The translations under genes were made by a program, and so were the position numbers. From Actinomadura roseirufa (lineage in GTDB: Bacteria; Actinomycetota; Actinomycetes; Streptosporangiales; Streptosporangiaceae): DNA of 64,000 nt. The notes beneath the pieces are model-generated. The model had not been told where the DNA came from. It was given only the letters and a program-made list of their open reading frames with translations, and searched no databases. The stretch lies in contig NZ_CAACVB010000010.1 of the NCBI RefSeq assembly GCF_900659635.1, positions 1 to 64,000 of the forward strand. Direction: 5' to 3'. Shown here piece by piece: positions 15,990 through 24,823 of this stretch (positions are counted from its first letter, which is position 1; each line of letters starts with the position of its first letter).

Positions 15990-17603
15990 ATGAGCAGGTG
16001 GCGCGGCGACCCCTGGGCGGTCCTGGTGACGCTCAGCCTGGGATTCTTCATGACGCTGCTGGACCTCACGGCCGTCAACGTCGCCATCCCCGACATGATC
16101 GGCAAGCTGGACGCGTCGCTGGACGAGGTCCTGTGGGTGATCAACATCTACATCCTCCTCCTCGCCGCGCTGCTGATCACCTTCGGGCGGCTGGGCGACG
16201 TGCGCGGCCCGCGCGCCCTGTTCGTCCAGGGGGTGGCGCTGTTCACCGCGGCGTCCCTGCTGTGCGCGCTGTCGCGGGACCCCGCGCAGCTCATCGCCGC
16301 CCGCGCCGTCCAGGGGCTGGGCGCGGCGATGCTGACGCCGCAGTCGATGACGCTCATCATCGCCACCTTCCCCGCCGAGCGCCGGGGCGTGGCGCTCGGG
16401 GTGTGGGGCGGGGTCGCGGGCGTGGCCACGATCGCCGGGCCCACCCTCGGCGGGCTCCTGGTCAGCGCGGCCGGCTGGCGCTGGATCTTCTTCGTGAACC
16501 TGCCGATCGGGGCGATCGTGCTCACGATGGCCGTCACGCTCGTCCCGGACCTCCGCCCCGGCAGGAGCCACAAACTGGACATGCCGGGGGTCGTGCTCGC
16601 CACGGCGGCGCTGGTGTGCCTGACCTTCGGGCTCACCGAGGGGCAGCGCTACGGCTGGAACGCCGGGATCTGGGCGCTGCTGGCCGGCGCCGCGGTGCTG
16701 CTCGCCGCGTTCCTGGTCCACCAGGGCGCCCACCGGCACGGTGAGCCCCTGGTGCCCTTCGGTCTCTTCCGCGACCGCGACTTCGCGGTGATGAGCCTGG
16801 TGTCGGCGGCGGTCCAGGTCGGGATGATCGGCCTGTTCCTGCCGCTGATGCTCTACCTGCAGTCGGTGCTGGAGTTCAGTGCCCTGAAGGCCGGCCTGGT
16901 GATGGCGCCGGGAATGGTGGTGTCGGCGGTCCTGTCGCCCTTCGCGGGACGGCTGGCGGACCGGATCGGCGGCAAGTACGTCCTGATGGCCGGCCTCACC
17001 CTGTTCGCGTGCGGCCTGACCTGGCTGACACTGGTCGCGGACGTCGGCCGCGGCTGGTGGCCCTTCGAGCCCCCGCTGATCGTGACCGGGCTGGGCATCG
17101 GCTGCGTGTTCGGCCCGATGGTCACCGTGGCGATGTACAACGTGGAGCCGAGGATGGCGGGGGCCGCCTCCGGCGTGCTGAACACGATCCGGCAGGTCGG
17201 CACGATCATCGGCAGCGCCGCCGTCGGCGCGATCCTGCAGAACCGCCTCGCCGTCTCGCTCCGGGACGAGGCGGCCGAGCGCGCCGCGTCCCTTCCGGCG
17301 AACCTCCGCGGCCCGTTCACCGCGAGCTTCGAGGACGCCGCCGGGACCGGCCTCGAAGCGGGCGCGGGGCATGGAGCGGCCGTCCGGGCACCGGCGGGAA
17401 CCCCGCCTGACATCGTCCACCGCCTCCAGGGGGCGGCGGCGTCCACGTTCGAGCACGGGTTCGTCCACGCGATGCGCCCGGCGCTGGCACTGCCCGTCAT
17501 CGTGATCGCGCTCGGCGCCGTCGCGTGCGTCCTGGTACGGCGGAGCCCCGCCGACGTCCGTCCCGGCGCGCCGGACACCGTCGACGCCGGTACGACGGCC
17601 TGA
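15990..17603 (+). CDS. MFS transporter, DHA2 (EmrB/QacA) family
   Basis: The 537-residue, 14-segment exporter starts at ATG 15990 after GAGAGGAACC. Motif C-type LDLTAVNVAIPDMIGKL, motif A GRLGDVRGPR and the segment QGLGAAMLTPQSM are typical of drug/H+ antiporters of the DHA2 group. A non-conserved loop of about 80 residues (roughly 425-505) precedes the last segment. It is the last gene of the ribbon-helix-helix/VOC operon, which suggests inducible efflux of a toxic compound. Confidence 0.92.
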   Translation: MSRWRGDPWAVLVTLSLGFFMTLLDLTAVNVAIPDMIGKLDASLDEVLWVINIYILLLAALLITFGRLGDVRGPRALFVQGVALFTAASLLCALSRDPAQLIAARAVQGLGAAMLTPQSMTLIIATFPAERRGVALGVWGGVAGVATIAGPTLGGLLVSAAGWRWIFFVNLPIGAIVLTMAVTLVPDLRPGRSHKLDMPGVVLATAALVCLTFGLTEGQRYGWNAGIWALLAGAAVLLAAFLVHQGAHRHGEPLVPFGLFRDRDFAVMSLVSAAVQVGMIGLFLPLMLYLQSVLEFSALKAGLVMAPGMVVSAVLSPFAGRLADRIGGKYVLMAGLTLFACGLTWLTLVADVGRGWWPFEPPLIVTGLGIGCVFGPMVTVAMYNVEPRMAGAASGVLNTIRQVGTIIGSAAVGAILQNRLAVSLRDEAAERAASLPANLRGPFTASFEDAAGTGLEAGAGHGAAVRAPAGTPPDIVHRLQGAAASTFEHGFVHAMRPALALPVIVIALGAVACVLVRRSPADVRPGAPDTVDAGTTA

Positions 17604-17640
17604 CCGGGCCGTCCTACGCGAACACGCCCGGCCGACCTCG

Positions 17641-17674
17641 CGCGGTGGCCCGCCCTAAAGCTTGCGGGCCACCG
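17641..17674. terminator. Bidirectional hairpin between MFS and methyltransferase genes
   Basis: GCGGTGGCCCGC (17641-17652) pairs perfectly with GCGGGCCACCGC (17663-17674). The methyltransferase stop codon lies in the loop and the right arm is inside its last codons. The location between convergent genes fits a shared terminator. Confidence 0.8.
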
Positions 17675-18506
17675 CGCCGTACCCGTTGACGTGGGCGGGC
17701 TCGCCGTCATGCCCCTCGTCCGGCCGCCACTGCGTGATGGAGACCAGACCGGGATCGACCAGCTCCAGCCCGTCGAAGTAACCGCCGATCTGCTGGACAC
17801 TGCGCAGAACGTAGGGAAGCGTCCCGGACTCGGCGTAACGGTCCGTGCTCGCCTTGGCGGCCTCGGACGTGTCGGTGCAGTCCCACGCCACCAGGAAACT
17901 CCCCGAAGGAACACCCGCCATGGTCTCTGCGACGATGCTCCTGGCCGTCTCGTAGTCCTGGCAGAAGCCCAGCACGCCCATGAACATCACCGCGATCGGC
18001 CGGTTGAAGTTCAGCACGTTGGCGGCGTCGTCCAAAATCTGCCGGGGATGGTGGTAATCGGCGTCGAGGTAGTCGGTGACGCCCTCGGGGGTCGTCCCGC
18101 GCAGGAGCGCACGCGCGTGCGCGAGCACCATGGGGTCGTTGTCGACGTAGACGACGCGGGACTCGGGCGCGACGCGCTGCGCGATCTCGTGGGTGTTGGA
18201 GTGCGTCGGCAGCCCGGCGCCGATGTCCAGGAAGTTGCGGATCCCCGCCTCGGCGGCCAGATGGGTCACGACGCGGATCAGGAAGGGACGCGACTCCCGG
18301 GCGAGCGTGATCACCTCGGGGTTCGTCGAGGCGGTGACGTCCCCGATGACCCTGTCGACCTCGTAATTGTCCTTGCCGCCCAGCCAGTAGTTCCAGGTCC
18401 GCGCCGGAGACGGAATGTCGGTCCGGAACCTCTCCTGGGCGTACTGGGGCAGATGGGGCGGCGGATTCACCGATGAGTCGCTGGGGGAGATGTCAGAAGC
18501 GGGCAT
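17655..18506 (-). CDS. SAM-dependent methyltransferase, DUF574 (Methyltransf_19) type
   Basis: The 283-residue protein starts at ATG 18506, six bases after GGAGG. It shows the features of a family that is strongly expanded in actinomycetes: PSPARTWNYWLGGKDNYEVD, then DIGAGLPTHSNTHE as SAM site and RVVYVDNDPMVLAHA. Family members are usually annotated as SAM-dependent methyltransferases of unknown substrate. It stands alone and marks the last intact gene before the junction at 18507-19871. Confidence 0.88.
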   Translation of the reverse strand: MPASDISPSDSSVNPPPHLPQYAQERFRTDIPSPARTWNYWLGGKDNYEVDRVIGDVTASTNPEVITLARESRPFLIRVVTHLAAEAGIRNFLDIGAGLPTHSNTHEIAQRVAPESRVVYVDNDPMVLAHARALLRGTTPEGVTDYLDADYHHPRQILDDAANVLNFNRPIAVMFMGVLGFCQDYETARSIVAETMAGVPSGSFLVAWDCTDTSEAAKASTDRYAESGTLPYVLRSVQQIGGYFDGLELVDPGLVSITQWRPDEGHDGEPAHVNGYGAVARKL

Positions 18507-18823
18507 CGAAAGCCTCCGGAGGTCTCGGCCGGTAGAACATCCTACTTTTATGCCGCACCGCGCGTTAGGGACTCGTCCGAAAAACCCCACCCCACCAGCC
18601 CGGTACTCGCAGGCCGAAAAAGAATACGATCCACCCGGAATGCGGCATTTTGCGGCGATCTGCGAAGCCGTCCCCCGCCCGTTTGGAACGGGACAGCGGC
18701 CCCCGGGGCCCGATCATGTCCGTCCGGCACGCTACTCGGTGCACGCTGCGGCGATCACGCCCTCGGGCGCATCCCGTGCACCTGGAGCCGTGTCCCTGAC
18801 GGCCCGGGCATGCACGTCCTCAC

Positions 18824-19182
18824 ATGAGGCGACTGCCAGAAGAAGGGCTATCCCGAGGCCGACACTTGTCGGGGCTTCTGGCTTTTCATCGCCGATGACA
18901 TCGCGCGGGGCAACGAAGGCGGACCTTTCACTTCCGCCAAGCCGTTCTACCCGCAAACGGATTCAGTGCCCTGCCCCAAGGCCCCGGAGACATACCAGAC
19001 CACACCGCAGGCACCGCTCGTCCAAATCTTCTACAGGTCGGCGCCGGTCACCGGGCCGACTACCGCGAGTCGACCATTACCTGCATCAGCCCCGCCGGAG
19101 GAGCCCAATCCCGCATCCTCGTGGTGGACAACTGGCAGACATTCGGCCTAACGACCCGCCTAGAACAAGCCACCTGGCACTG
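18824..19182 (+). pseudogene. Possible frameshifted remnant of a small protein gene
   Basis: One frame after a TGA at about 18822 reads protein-like sequence (CQKKGYPEADTCRGFWLF, then IADDIARGNEGGPF) up to about 19040. A second frame then reads RESTITCISPAGGAQSRILV and ends LEQATWH before TGA at about 19180. Both pieces have balanced, non-Arg-rich composition, unlike the other frames, which suggests one gene broken by a frameshift. There is no good start codon. I do not recognise the family. This is a weak call. Confidence 0.3.
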
Positions 19183-19438
19183 ACCACCCCGCGTCGTCCT
19201 TCTGCCGGTCGGCCATGTCGGACTGGACGGCGCGGACGCGCGCGACGACGCCGGCGTCTTTGAGGTGAGGGGGCCGGCCGGGGCGATCGGCGCCGCTCAC
19301 CGCACGGTGGCCGAGGGCAAGGCGCTCAGCACCGGCTCGACCGGCACCGCGTCTACCGGCCGTGGAGGTCGAGCCGCGGTCGTGGCTGTAGAGCGGGACT
19401 GGGGCAGTAAACCCAATTCATCCCCTGGTGGGCGGGTT

Positions 19439-19600
19439 GATCACCACGACCGAACCCGCGACCACCAGGGGCTCCGGGTGCTGTTCTACCGCGCTGCCGT
19501 TGATTTGTCGCGTTCAACGCTGAACTACGTCGCCGGGCTGATCCGCCGCCGGCGCAAGGCGATCGGGTCGAAGCGGCGGCTGCATGAAAAGGGTTCAGTG
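19439..19600 (+). pseudogene. Transposase N-terminal fragment (IS5-like)
   Basis: About 50 residues read as VLFYRAAVDLSRSTLNYVAG, LIRRRRKAIGSKRRLHEKG. This matches the N-terminal helical domain of IS5-type DDE transposases (LSxxTLxxLxGLIRxHRxxxGSxWR). No DDE catalytic part or terminal inverted repeats follow, so only a relic remains. It marks past insertion at the left edge of the cluster. Confidence 0.6.
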
Positions 19601-19742
19601 GTCCGGGGCGTGGCGTTGTCTGCGGGCGATGCACGTTCTGTTGTTGGGTGTGTACGGTTCGGCGTCGCAATTTCTTGCCCTAACTCCGGGTGTGTGCGCT
19701 GACCTGGGCGTTTTCTTCTGTGTGACGGGGTGGTCGTCCCAA

Positions 19743-19794
19743 TTTGCAATGACGAGAGATGAACGCAACCCCCAAACGGGCCATTGTTTGCAAT
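19743..19794. promoter_or_regulatory. Paired TTTGCAAT octamers upstream of the cluster regulator
   Basis: TTTGCAAT occurs at 19743-19750 and again at 19787-19794, where it overlaps the -35 element. The second copy lies in ATTGTTTGCAAT, a small inverted repeat. A third copy lies at 23888-23895, ahead of the second transcription unit of the RiPP cluster. An AT-rich octamer repeated this way in high-GC DNA is a good candidate operator, possibly for the adjacent regulator. Confidence 0.5.
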
Positions 19795-19812
19795 AAGGAA
19801 TGCACGTAATAC
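19784..19812 (+). promoter_or_regulatory. Sigma-70-like promoter for the cluster regulator
   Basis: TTGTTT (19784-19789) and TAATAC (19807-19812) are separated by 17 bases and lie about 60 bases before the regulator start at 19872. Confidence 0.6.
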
Positions 19813-19871
19813 TGGCCATCCGTCCGGTGGGGGCACCGGGCATGCCGGGACGACGGGGGAGATGAACGCGT

Positions 19872-20618
19872 GTGCCGGGAGGAAGGCTCACATATCAGGA
19901 CCGTATGCGCATCGCCGCAGGCCTGGCCGAAGGACTCACCTACACCGAGATCGCCAGGGGGCTGGGCCGGCCGGTCTCGACCATCAGCCGTGAAGTGGTC
20001 CGCAACGGCGGGCCCGGCGACTACCAGACCGATCGGGCGCATGAGGCGACCGTGAGCCGTGCTCGGCGGCACAAACCGGTGCCGGTGCCGCCGACCGCCT
20101 CCGACGCGGGAGGCCGGGACCCCAAGGGGGCCCTTGAGCTGGAGCAAAGGTTCACCGCCTTGATCGCCAGAACGGGTCTGCCGGGCATGGCCGCACGGGT
20201 GCTCGCCTGCCTCTACACCTGTGACAGCGGCAGTCTCACCGCCGCCGAGCTCGTCCAGCGCCTTCGGGCCAGCCCGGCGTCGGTCTCCAAGGCCGTCGGC
20301 CTGCTCAAGCGGCTGGAACTGATCCGATGTGAGCGCGACTCCCAGCGGCGGCGCGACCGCTACATCATCGACGCGGACGCCTGGTACCGATCCTGGATGA
20401 GCTGTGCCCGGCGGTTGACCGCACTGGCCGATCTCAACCGTGAAGGCGCGGAGATCCTCGGGGACGCCACACCCGCCGGTGCCCGGATGAGGGACATGGG
20501 CGAATTCTTCGGGCATGTGAGCCAGGACATGATCCGGGTGGCCGAGCACTGGTGGCAGGTCTTCTTCACGGGGTGGGGAGCCGAGCACCGAGCCGTCCTC
20601 GACAGAGATACGCCGTAG
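19872..20618 (+). CDS. Two-domain HTH regulator (IS30-type HTH plus GbsR/MarR winged helix)
   Basis: The protein has 248 residues with a GTG start at 19872. Residues about 5-48 (LTYQDRMRIAAGLAEGLTYT, EIARGLGRPVSTISREV) form a helix-turn-helix of the HTH_38 type otherwise known from IS30 transposases. Residues about 100-165 (LTAAELVQRLRASPASVSKA, VGLLKRLELIRCERDSQRRR) form a MarR/GbsR winged helix. Similar GbsR/MarR proteins occur in actinomycetes. It precedes the LanB gene by 99 bases in the same direction and is the only regulator in the RiPP cluster, so it is probably cluster-specific. The sites at 19743-19794 may be its targets. Confidence 0.8.
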   Translation: MPGGRLTYQDRMRIAAGLAEGLTYTEIARGLGRPVSTISREVVRNGGPGDYQTDRAHEATVSRARRHKPVPVPPTASDAGGRDPKGALELEQRFTALIARTGLPGMAARVLACLYTCDSGSLTAAELVQRLRASPASVSKAVGLLKRLELIRCERDSQRRRDRYIIDADAWYRSWMSCARRLTALADLNREGAEILGDATPAGARMRDMGEFFGHVSQDMIRVAEHWWQVFFTGWGAEHRAVLDRDTP

Positions 20619-20717
20619 TTCACGGGCCCGGCTCGAAATCCCGGGGCAAGGCGTCCGTCCGTCGGCCGCGGCGCGTCTGTTGCGCGGCGGCCGCTCATGC
20701 CCGTAGGAGGAATCAGG

Positions 20718-23700
20718 TTGAGCGCTCGGGGTCCGTCGCCGTGGTACCGGCGTGTTGACGCGGCGTTGATTCGCGCGTCTGCGCATGGTCGTGAGGTCGT
20801 TGCGGGTCCTTGGCCCGATCTGGACGATGACGCCGAGGTGGAGCAGTGGTGCGCCTGGCTTGAAGGGGTTTGGGGGCAGGCGCCCGTCGTTGAGGCCGTG
20901 GGTGTGGCCAGTCCGGTGCTGGCGGCTCGGATCGAGGCGCTGTGCCGGGGGGAGCGGCCCCGTCCCGGTCAGGTGCGGAGCATGGTGATGTCGCTGGCCC
21001 GCTATCTGGTGCGGATGCGCGGCAGGGCGACACCCTTCGGGACGTTCGCCGGTGTGGCCCCGCTGAGGTTCGGCCTGGGGGCATCGGTGCGGTGGGCCGG
21101 TGGTGAGGTCCGGGCCGGGGCGGATGCGGTGTGGCTGGGCGGGATGATCGCCCGGTTCGAGGCGGATCCCGTGCTCCGGCGGCGTCTGCCGGTGGTGGTG
21201 AATGATCTGGTGATGGTGCGGGGCGGGCGGCTGGTGGTGCCTTGGCAGCCGTCCGGCGGCGGTCCCGGCCGCAGTACGTCGGCGCAGGTCTCGGTGCGTC
21301 TCAACCCGGTGGTACGAGCGGTCTTGCAGGCGGCTCGGACGGCCGTCCGGAGTGGAGATCTGGTCGATGCGCTGGCCGCAGGGTTCCCTGAGGCGCCGGT
21401 CGGGGCGCTGGAGGCGCTGGTGGCCGAGCTGGTGGCGCGCGGTGTCCTGATCAGTAGCCTGCGTCCTCCTTCGACGGCCACGGACGGGCTCGCTCATCTT
21501 CTGGATCGGCTTGGGGAGGTGGAGGCGGGCGCCCTCGATGGGGTGGCGGCGCTGTTCCGGGAGCTGAGCGCGATCCATGTCCAGTTGACGGCCGCCGACG
21601 GGACGGGCGGCTGGGCGGGGCGGGCGGTGGCCGACCGGATGCGGGCGTTGTCGCCGGTGTCGCAGCCGCTGATGGTCGACCTGCGGCTCGGGTGCGCGGT
21701 GGTGCTTCCCGAGGAGGTCGCGGCCGAGGCCGAGTCGGCCGCGGGGGCTCTCGTCCGGCTGGCTCCGAGGGGGGCCGGGCAGCCGGCCTGGCGCGACTAT
21801 CACGCAGCCTTCTTGGACCGGTACGGGCCTGGTGCTGTGGTCGCGGTGTCGCAGCTGGTCGATGCCACGGCCGGACTTGGATTCCCCGCCCACTTCGACG
21901 AGCCGCGATCACCTCCTTCATGGCAGACCTCCCGGCGGGACGTGAGCCTGCTGGCTTTGGCCCAGCAGGCGGCCATGGACGGCCGGCGAGAGGTCGTGCT
22001 CACTGAGGACTTCCTGGATCGGTTCGATGGCGGTGGGACGGGCGGGGCGCGTCCGCCGGGCCATGCGGAGTTGTGGGCGCAGGTGCGCGCCCCTCGGGTG
22101 ACCGCGTTGGAGGACGGCGCGTTCGAGCTGGCGGTGCTGGGGTTCAGCCGCAGCGCGGTCGCCATGACCGGGCGGTTCCTGGACCTGCTGCCTGGCGAGG
22201 ACAGGCGGCGGATGGCCGGGCTCTACGGCCGGTTGCCGACCGGGGTGGATGGCGCGCTGGCGGTGCAGCTGTCCTTTCCGCCCAAGTATCCGGCCATGGA
22301 GAACATTGCCCGGGCCCCGCGCCTGCTTGACGATGTCGTCGGCCTCGCCGAGCACGATGCCGGCGGCGGGGAGGGGCGTATTCCCGTCCATGACCTGGCG
22401 GTCACCGCCGATGACGATCGGCTCTACGTGGTGTCGACGTCGCGGCGGCGGGTGGTGGAACCGATGGTGGCCCATGCGGCGGCTTTGTCGACGTGGCCCC
22501 CCTTGGCGCGTTTTCTGTGGGAGATCCCGCGGATCGACGCCGCCGCCCTGTCATCGTTCGCCTGGGGGACGGCGAGTTGCCTGCCGTTCCTGCCGCGCGT
22601 CCGCTACGGCCGCAGCGTGCTGGCCCCGGCCCGCTGGCGCGTTTCCACGGAGATGCTTCCCGGCCCGGACGCACCAGCGCGGGCATGGGCGGCGGCTTGG
22701 GACGCCGAGCGCGCGCGCCTGCGTTTGCCCGCCCATGTGAGCGTGGGCAGCGCGGACCGCCAACTGCTGCTGAACATGGACGAGCCGATGGACGCGGCGG
22801 TTCTGCGCGCTCATCTGGACCGCGCCGGCAAGGCCGGTGAGGCCGTCACCGTGTCCGAGGCTCCCGCCCCCGCCGAGCGGGGATGGTTCGGCGAACGCGC
22901 CCACGAGGTCCTCATTCCCCTCGGGGCCGTCGTACGGCCGGCTCCCGGTCCGGCGGTCGTGACCGTCCCCGGGCCGCTGCCGCTGATCGGCCCCGAGCAG
23001 GCCGTCCTGCCCGGCGCGCAGATCCTGTTCGCCAAGCTGTACGCGCAGCCCGACGGGATCGAGGCGATCCTCGCGGACCATCTGCCCGCGCTGCTGGCGA
23101 GGTGGGCGACGCCGCCGGTGTGGTGGTTCTCGCGGGGTCCTGATCCGCGGCCGCACCTGCGATTGCACCTGCGTCTGCCCGGGGAGCGGGACTACGGGCG
23201 GGCCGTGGCCCACGTTGGAGCGTGGGCGGCCGGCCTGCGGCGGCAGGGGCTGATCGGCGACCTCGGCGTCGACACCTTTCACCCCGAGACCGCCCGCTAT
23301 GGGACAGGTGCGGTCTTGGCGGCGGCCGAGGCTCTGTTCGCCGCCGACTCCGCGGCCGTCCTCGCCCAGCTGGCCGCCTCGCGCCGCGACCACCCCCGCG
23401 CGCTCACCGCGGCGAGCATGGCCGACCTGGCGGCCGCCATGCGGGGCGGCCGGTCCGCGGGGATGCGCTGGCTCATCGACCATCCCCCGGCCGGGAACGC
23501 TCCCGCCCGCGACCGCGACGGAGTTCGCCGCGCCGTCGCGCTGGCCGGCCTTGATGGTGAGGGGACGGACGGTGAGGGGACGGCGGTGCGGGCCCTTCCC
23601 GGCGGCCCGCGGATCATCGACGCCTGGCGGGCGCGGGAGGGGGCGGCCGCCGCCTACACCGGCCGGCTGGCCTCCGGCCCCACCCACGTCCAGCCCACCG

Positions 23701-23846
23701 CGGCGCTCGAGTCCCTCCTGCACATGCACCACGTCCGCGCACACGGAATCGACCCGGCGTCCGAGCGGCAGTGCCGCCACTTGGCGCGCGCCATCGCCCT
23801 GGCTTGGAGCGCCCGCAACCGCGTCCCCGGCGAAAGGGACCGGTGA
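20718..23846 (+). CDS. Full-length LanB-type RiPP dehydratase
   Basis: The protein has 1042 residues from TTG 20718, chosen because AGGAGG lies at 20705-20710, seven bases ahead; the upstream ATG 20697 lies before that site. Residues about 1-740 are the glutamylation domain, with the landmark YLVRMRGRATPFGTFAGV. It uses glutamyl-tRNA to activate Ser/Thr. The last 270 residues are the SpaB_C elimination domain (AKLYAQPDGIEAIL, WWFSRGPDPRPHLRLHLRL). Together they dehydrate Ser/Thr in a precursor peptide. A second, split dehydratase is encoded at 34829-38060, and no LanC gene is near. It forms a first transcription unit with the regulator. Confidence 0.9.
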   Translation: MSARGPSPWYRRVDAALIRASAHGREVVAGPWPDLDDDAEVEQWCAWLEGVWGQAPVVEAVGVASPVLAARIEALCRGERPRPGQVRSMVMSLARYLVRMRGRATPFGTFAGVAPLRFGLGASVRWAGGEVRAGADAVWLGGMIARFEADPVLRRRLPVVVNDLVMVRGGRLVVPWQPSGGGPGRSTSAQVSVRLNPVVRAVLQAARTAVRSGDLVDALAAGFPEAPVGALEALVAELVARGVLISSLRPPSTATDGLAHLLDRLGEVEAGALDGVAALFRELSAIHVQLTAADGTGGWAGRAVADRMRALSPVSQPLMVDLRLGCAVVLPEEVAAEAESAAGALVRLAPRGAGQPAWRDYHAAFLDRYGPGAVVAVSQLVDATAGLGFPAHFDEPRSPPSWQTSRRDVSLLALAQQAAMDGRREVVLTEDFLDRFDGGGTGGARPPGHAELWAQVRAPRVTALEDGAFELAVLGFSRSAVAMTGRFLDLLPGEDRRRMAGLYGRLPTGVDGALAVQLSFPPKYPAMENIARAPRLLDDVVGLAEHDAGGGEGRIPVHDLAVTADDDRLYVVSTSRRRVVEPMVAHAAALSTWPPLARFLWEIPRIDAAALSSFAWGTASCLPFLPRVRYGRSVLAPARWRVSTEMLPGPDAPARAWAAAWDAERARLRLPAHVSVGSADRQLLLNMDEPMDAAVLRAHLDRAGKAGEAVTVSEAPAPAERGWFGERAHEVLIPLGAVVRPAPGPAVVTVPGPLPLIGPEQAVLPGAQILFAKLYAQPDGIEAILADHLPALLARWATPPVWWFSRGPDPRPHLRLHLRLPGERDYGRAVAHVGAWAAGLRRQGLIGDLGVDTFHPETARYGTGAVLAAAEALFAADSAAVLAQLAASRRDHPRALTAASMADLAAAMRGGRSAGMRWLIDHPPAGNAPARDRDGVRRAVALAGLDGEGTDGEGTAVRALPGGPRIIDAWRAREGAAAAYTGRLASGPTHVQPTAALESLLHMHHVRAHGIDPASERQCRHLARAIALAWSARNRVPGERDR

Positions 23847-23887
23847 CCGTTCGTCGCCGGTCCGCGCCGCCCCGGCAGGCGATTCCA

Positions 23888-23895
23888 TTTGCAAT
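23888..23895. promoter_or_regulatory. Third TTTGCAAT octamer
   Basis: This is the same octamer as at 19743 and 19787, here 189 bases ahead of the second transcription unit of the RiPP cluster and about 50 bases upstream of its candidate promoter. Confidence 0.4.
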
Positions 23896-23946
23896 CGATG
23901 ACGGCGAATGAATTCATTGCACGGAAGGGTGCGACGCAATTAAGGA

Positions 23947-23975
23947 TTGGCAATGTGAGTTACATCACACAAGAT
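23947..23975 (+). promoter_or_regulatory. Candidate promoter with CRP-like palindrome
   Basis: TTGGCA (23947-23952) and CAAGAT (23970-23975) are 17 bases apart. Between them lies TGTGAGTTACATCACA (23954-23969), an exact TGTGA-N6-TCACA palindrome as bound by CRP-family proteins. A protein bound between -35 and -10 would repress. A small hairpin (AGCCTTG/CAAGGCT, 24028-24043) follows in the leader. Confidence 0.5.
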
Positions 23976-24076
23976 CCACTTGTGCATGATCCACATCTCA
24001 TGAATGCTCTGAATGGGGATCTTGAAAAGCCTTGTTCAAGGCTGCTCGGCTTTCACAGAGGGGAGTGAGAGGGGAC

Positions 24077-24823
24077 ATGCCATGGCTTCGATCAGCGCCG
24101 GTGGCGCACCCGTTGGGTTCTTCGGGGGGAACTGAATCCGGTCCCACCTTCGCCGTCGTCCAGGAAGACGTCTTCTCCAGGCGGCTTGCGGACCGGATTG
24201 ACGAAGAGCATGCCGAACCGGGGTCCAGGACCGGTGGACTGGGCCGCCGCCCGACGGTGAAAGAGGCTTTCGAAGCGTCGGCCGAGTGCGTCATCGTGCC
24301 GGTCGGACGGCCCGGTCCCGGGCTGCTTCTGGAAGCGGACCGCCTGGCCTATGCGACGGGGACTCCCTGGTTTCCGATCGTTCAGGACGGCCTCGTCATC
24401 CGTGTCGGCCCGCTGGTCAGGCCGCCGTTCGCGCCCTGCTTCAGATGCGCCGCCCGCCGTCAGGTACAGCACGACGAGAAGTTCGCCGCCACTCACCTGC
24501 TCCACGACGCCTACGACGCGGACGCGGGCCTCGGGCTCGGCGGGTGCCTGCCGCATCACCTGACGATGACGGCAGGCCTCGCCGTCGACCTGCTGCGCCG
24601 TCACGGTGCCCACTCCGGTTCCGCCGTCGCCGAGCAGGCAAGCGGCGTCGTTGAGCTGAACCTCATCACGAACTCCGTCATCGCCAACCAGGTGATCGCC
24701 TGCTTCGACTGCGACCGCTGCGCCCGCCCCGGACCGGCCCTGCGCACGGCGGTTCCGGAGTCCGTCCTGCGAGTTCTGCGGCAACGCGGCGGAGCCGATG
24801 TGTTCACGGGGAACGCCTCATGA
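24077..24823 (+). CDS. Ocin-ThiF-like (TOMM-type) Cys-rich protein
   Basis: The 248-residue protein starts at ATG 24077 after GAGAGGGG. It resembles the ThiF-like partner proteins of azol(in)e-forming RiPP clusters: VIVPVGRPGPGLLLEADRLA and WFPIVQDGLVIRVGPLV are followed by PCFRC (Cys121/Cys124) and CFDCDRC (Cys209/212/215). The paired CxxC motifs would hold a structural zinc. It has no adenylation motif of its own. Such proteins help present the precursor to YcaO. It overlaps the next gene by four bases (ATGA). Confidence is moderate because the family is very diverse. Confidence 0.7.
   Translation: MPWLRSAPVAHPLGSSGGTESGPTFAVVQEDVFSRRLADRIDEEHAEPGSRTGGLGRRPTVKEAFEASAECVIVPVGRPGPGLLLEADRLAYATGTPWFPIVQDGLVIRVGPLVRPPFAPCFRCAARRQVQHDEKFAATHLLHDAYDADAGLGLGGCLPHHLTMTAGLAVDLLRRHGAHSGSAVAEQASGVVELNLITNSVIANQVIACFDCDRCARPGPALRTAVPESVLRVLRQRGGADVFTGNAS

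Larger units (their letters stand above)
18507..19871. other. Gene-poor junction left of the RiPP cluster
   Basis: No intact gene was found in about 1.36 kb. The region includes the methyltransferase promoter, a probable decayed reading frame (18824-19182), a transposase relic (19439-19600) and the regulatory region of the cluster regulator (19743-19812). The sequence is less GC-rich than its surroundings. Predicted frames here are Arg/Pro-rich and unlike proteins, apart from the two pieces listed separately. Confidence 0.7.

Noticed and set aside
24000..24070. A 22-residue frame (MNALNGDLEKPCSRLLGFHRGE) as second precursor
   Set aside because: No leader, only one Cys, no good ribosome-binding site; it covers the hairpin in the operon leader.
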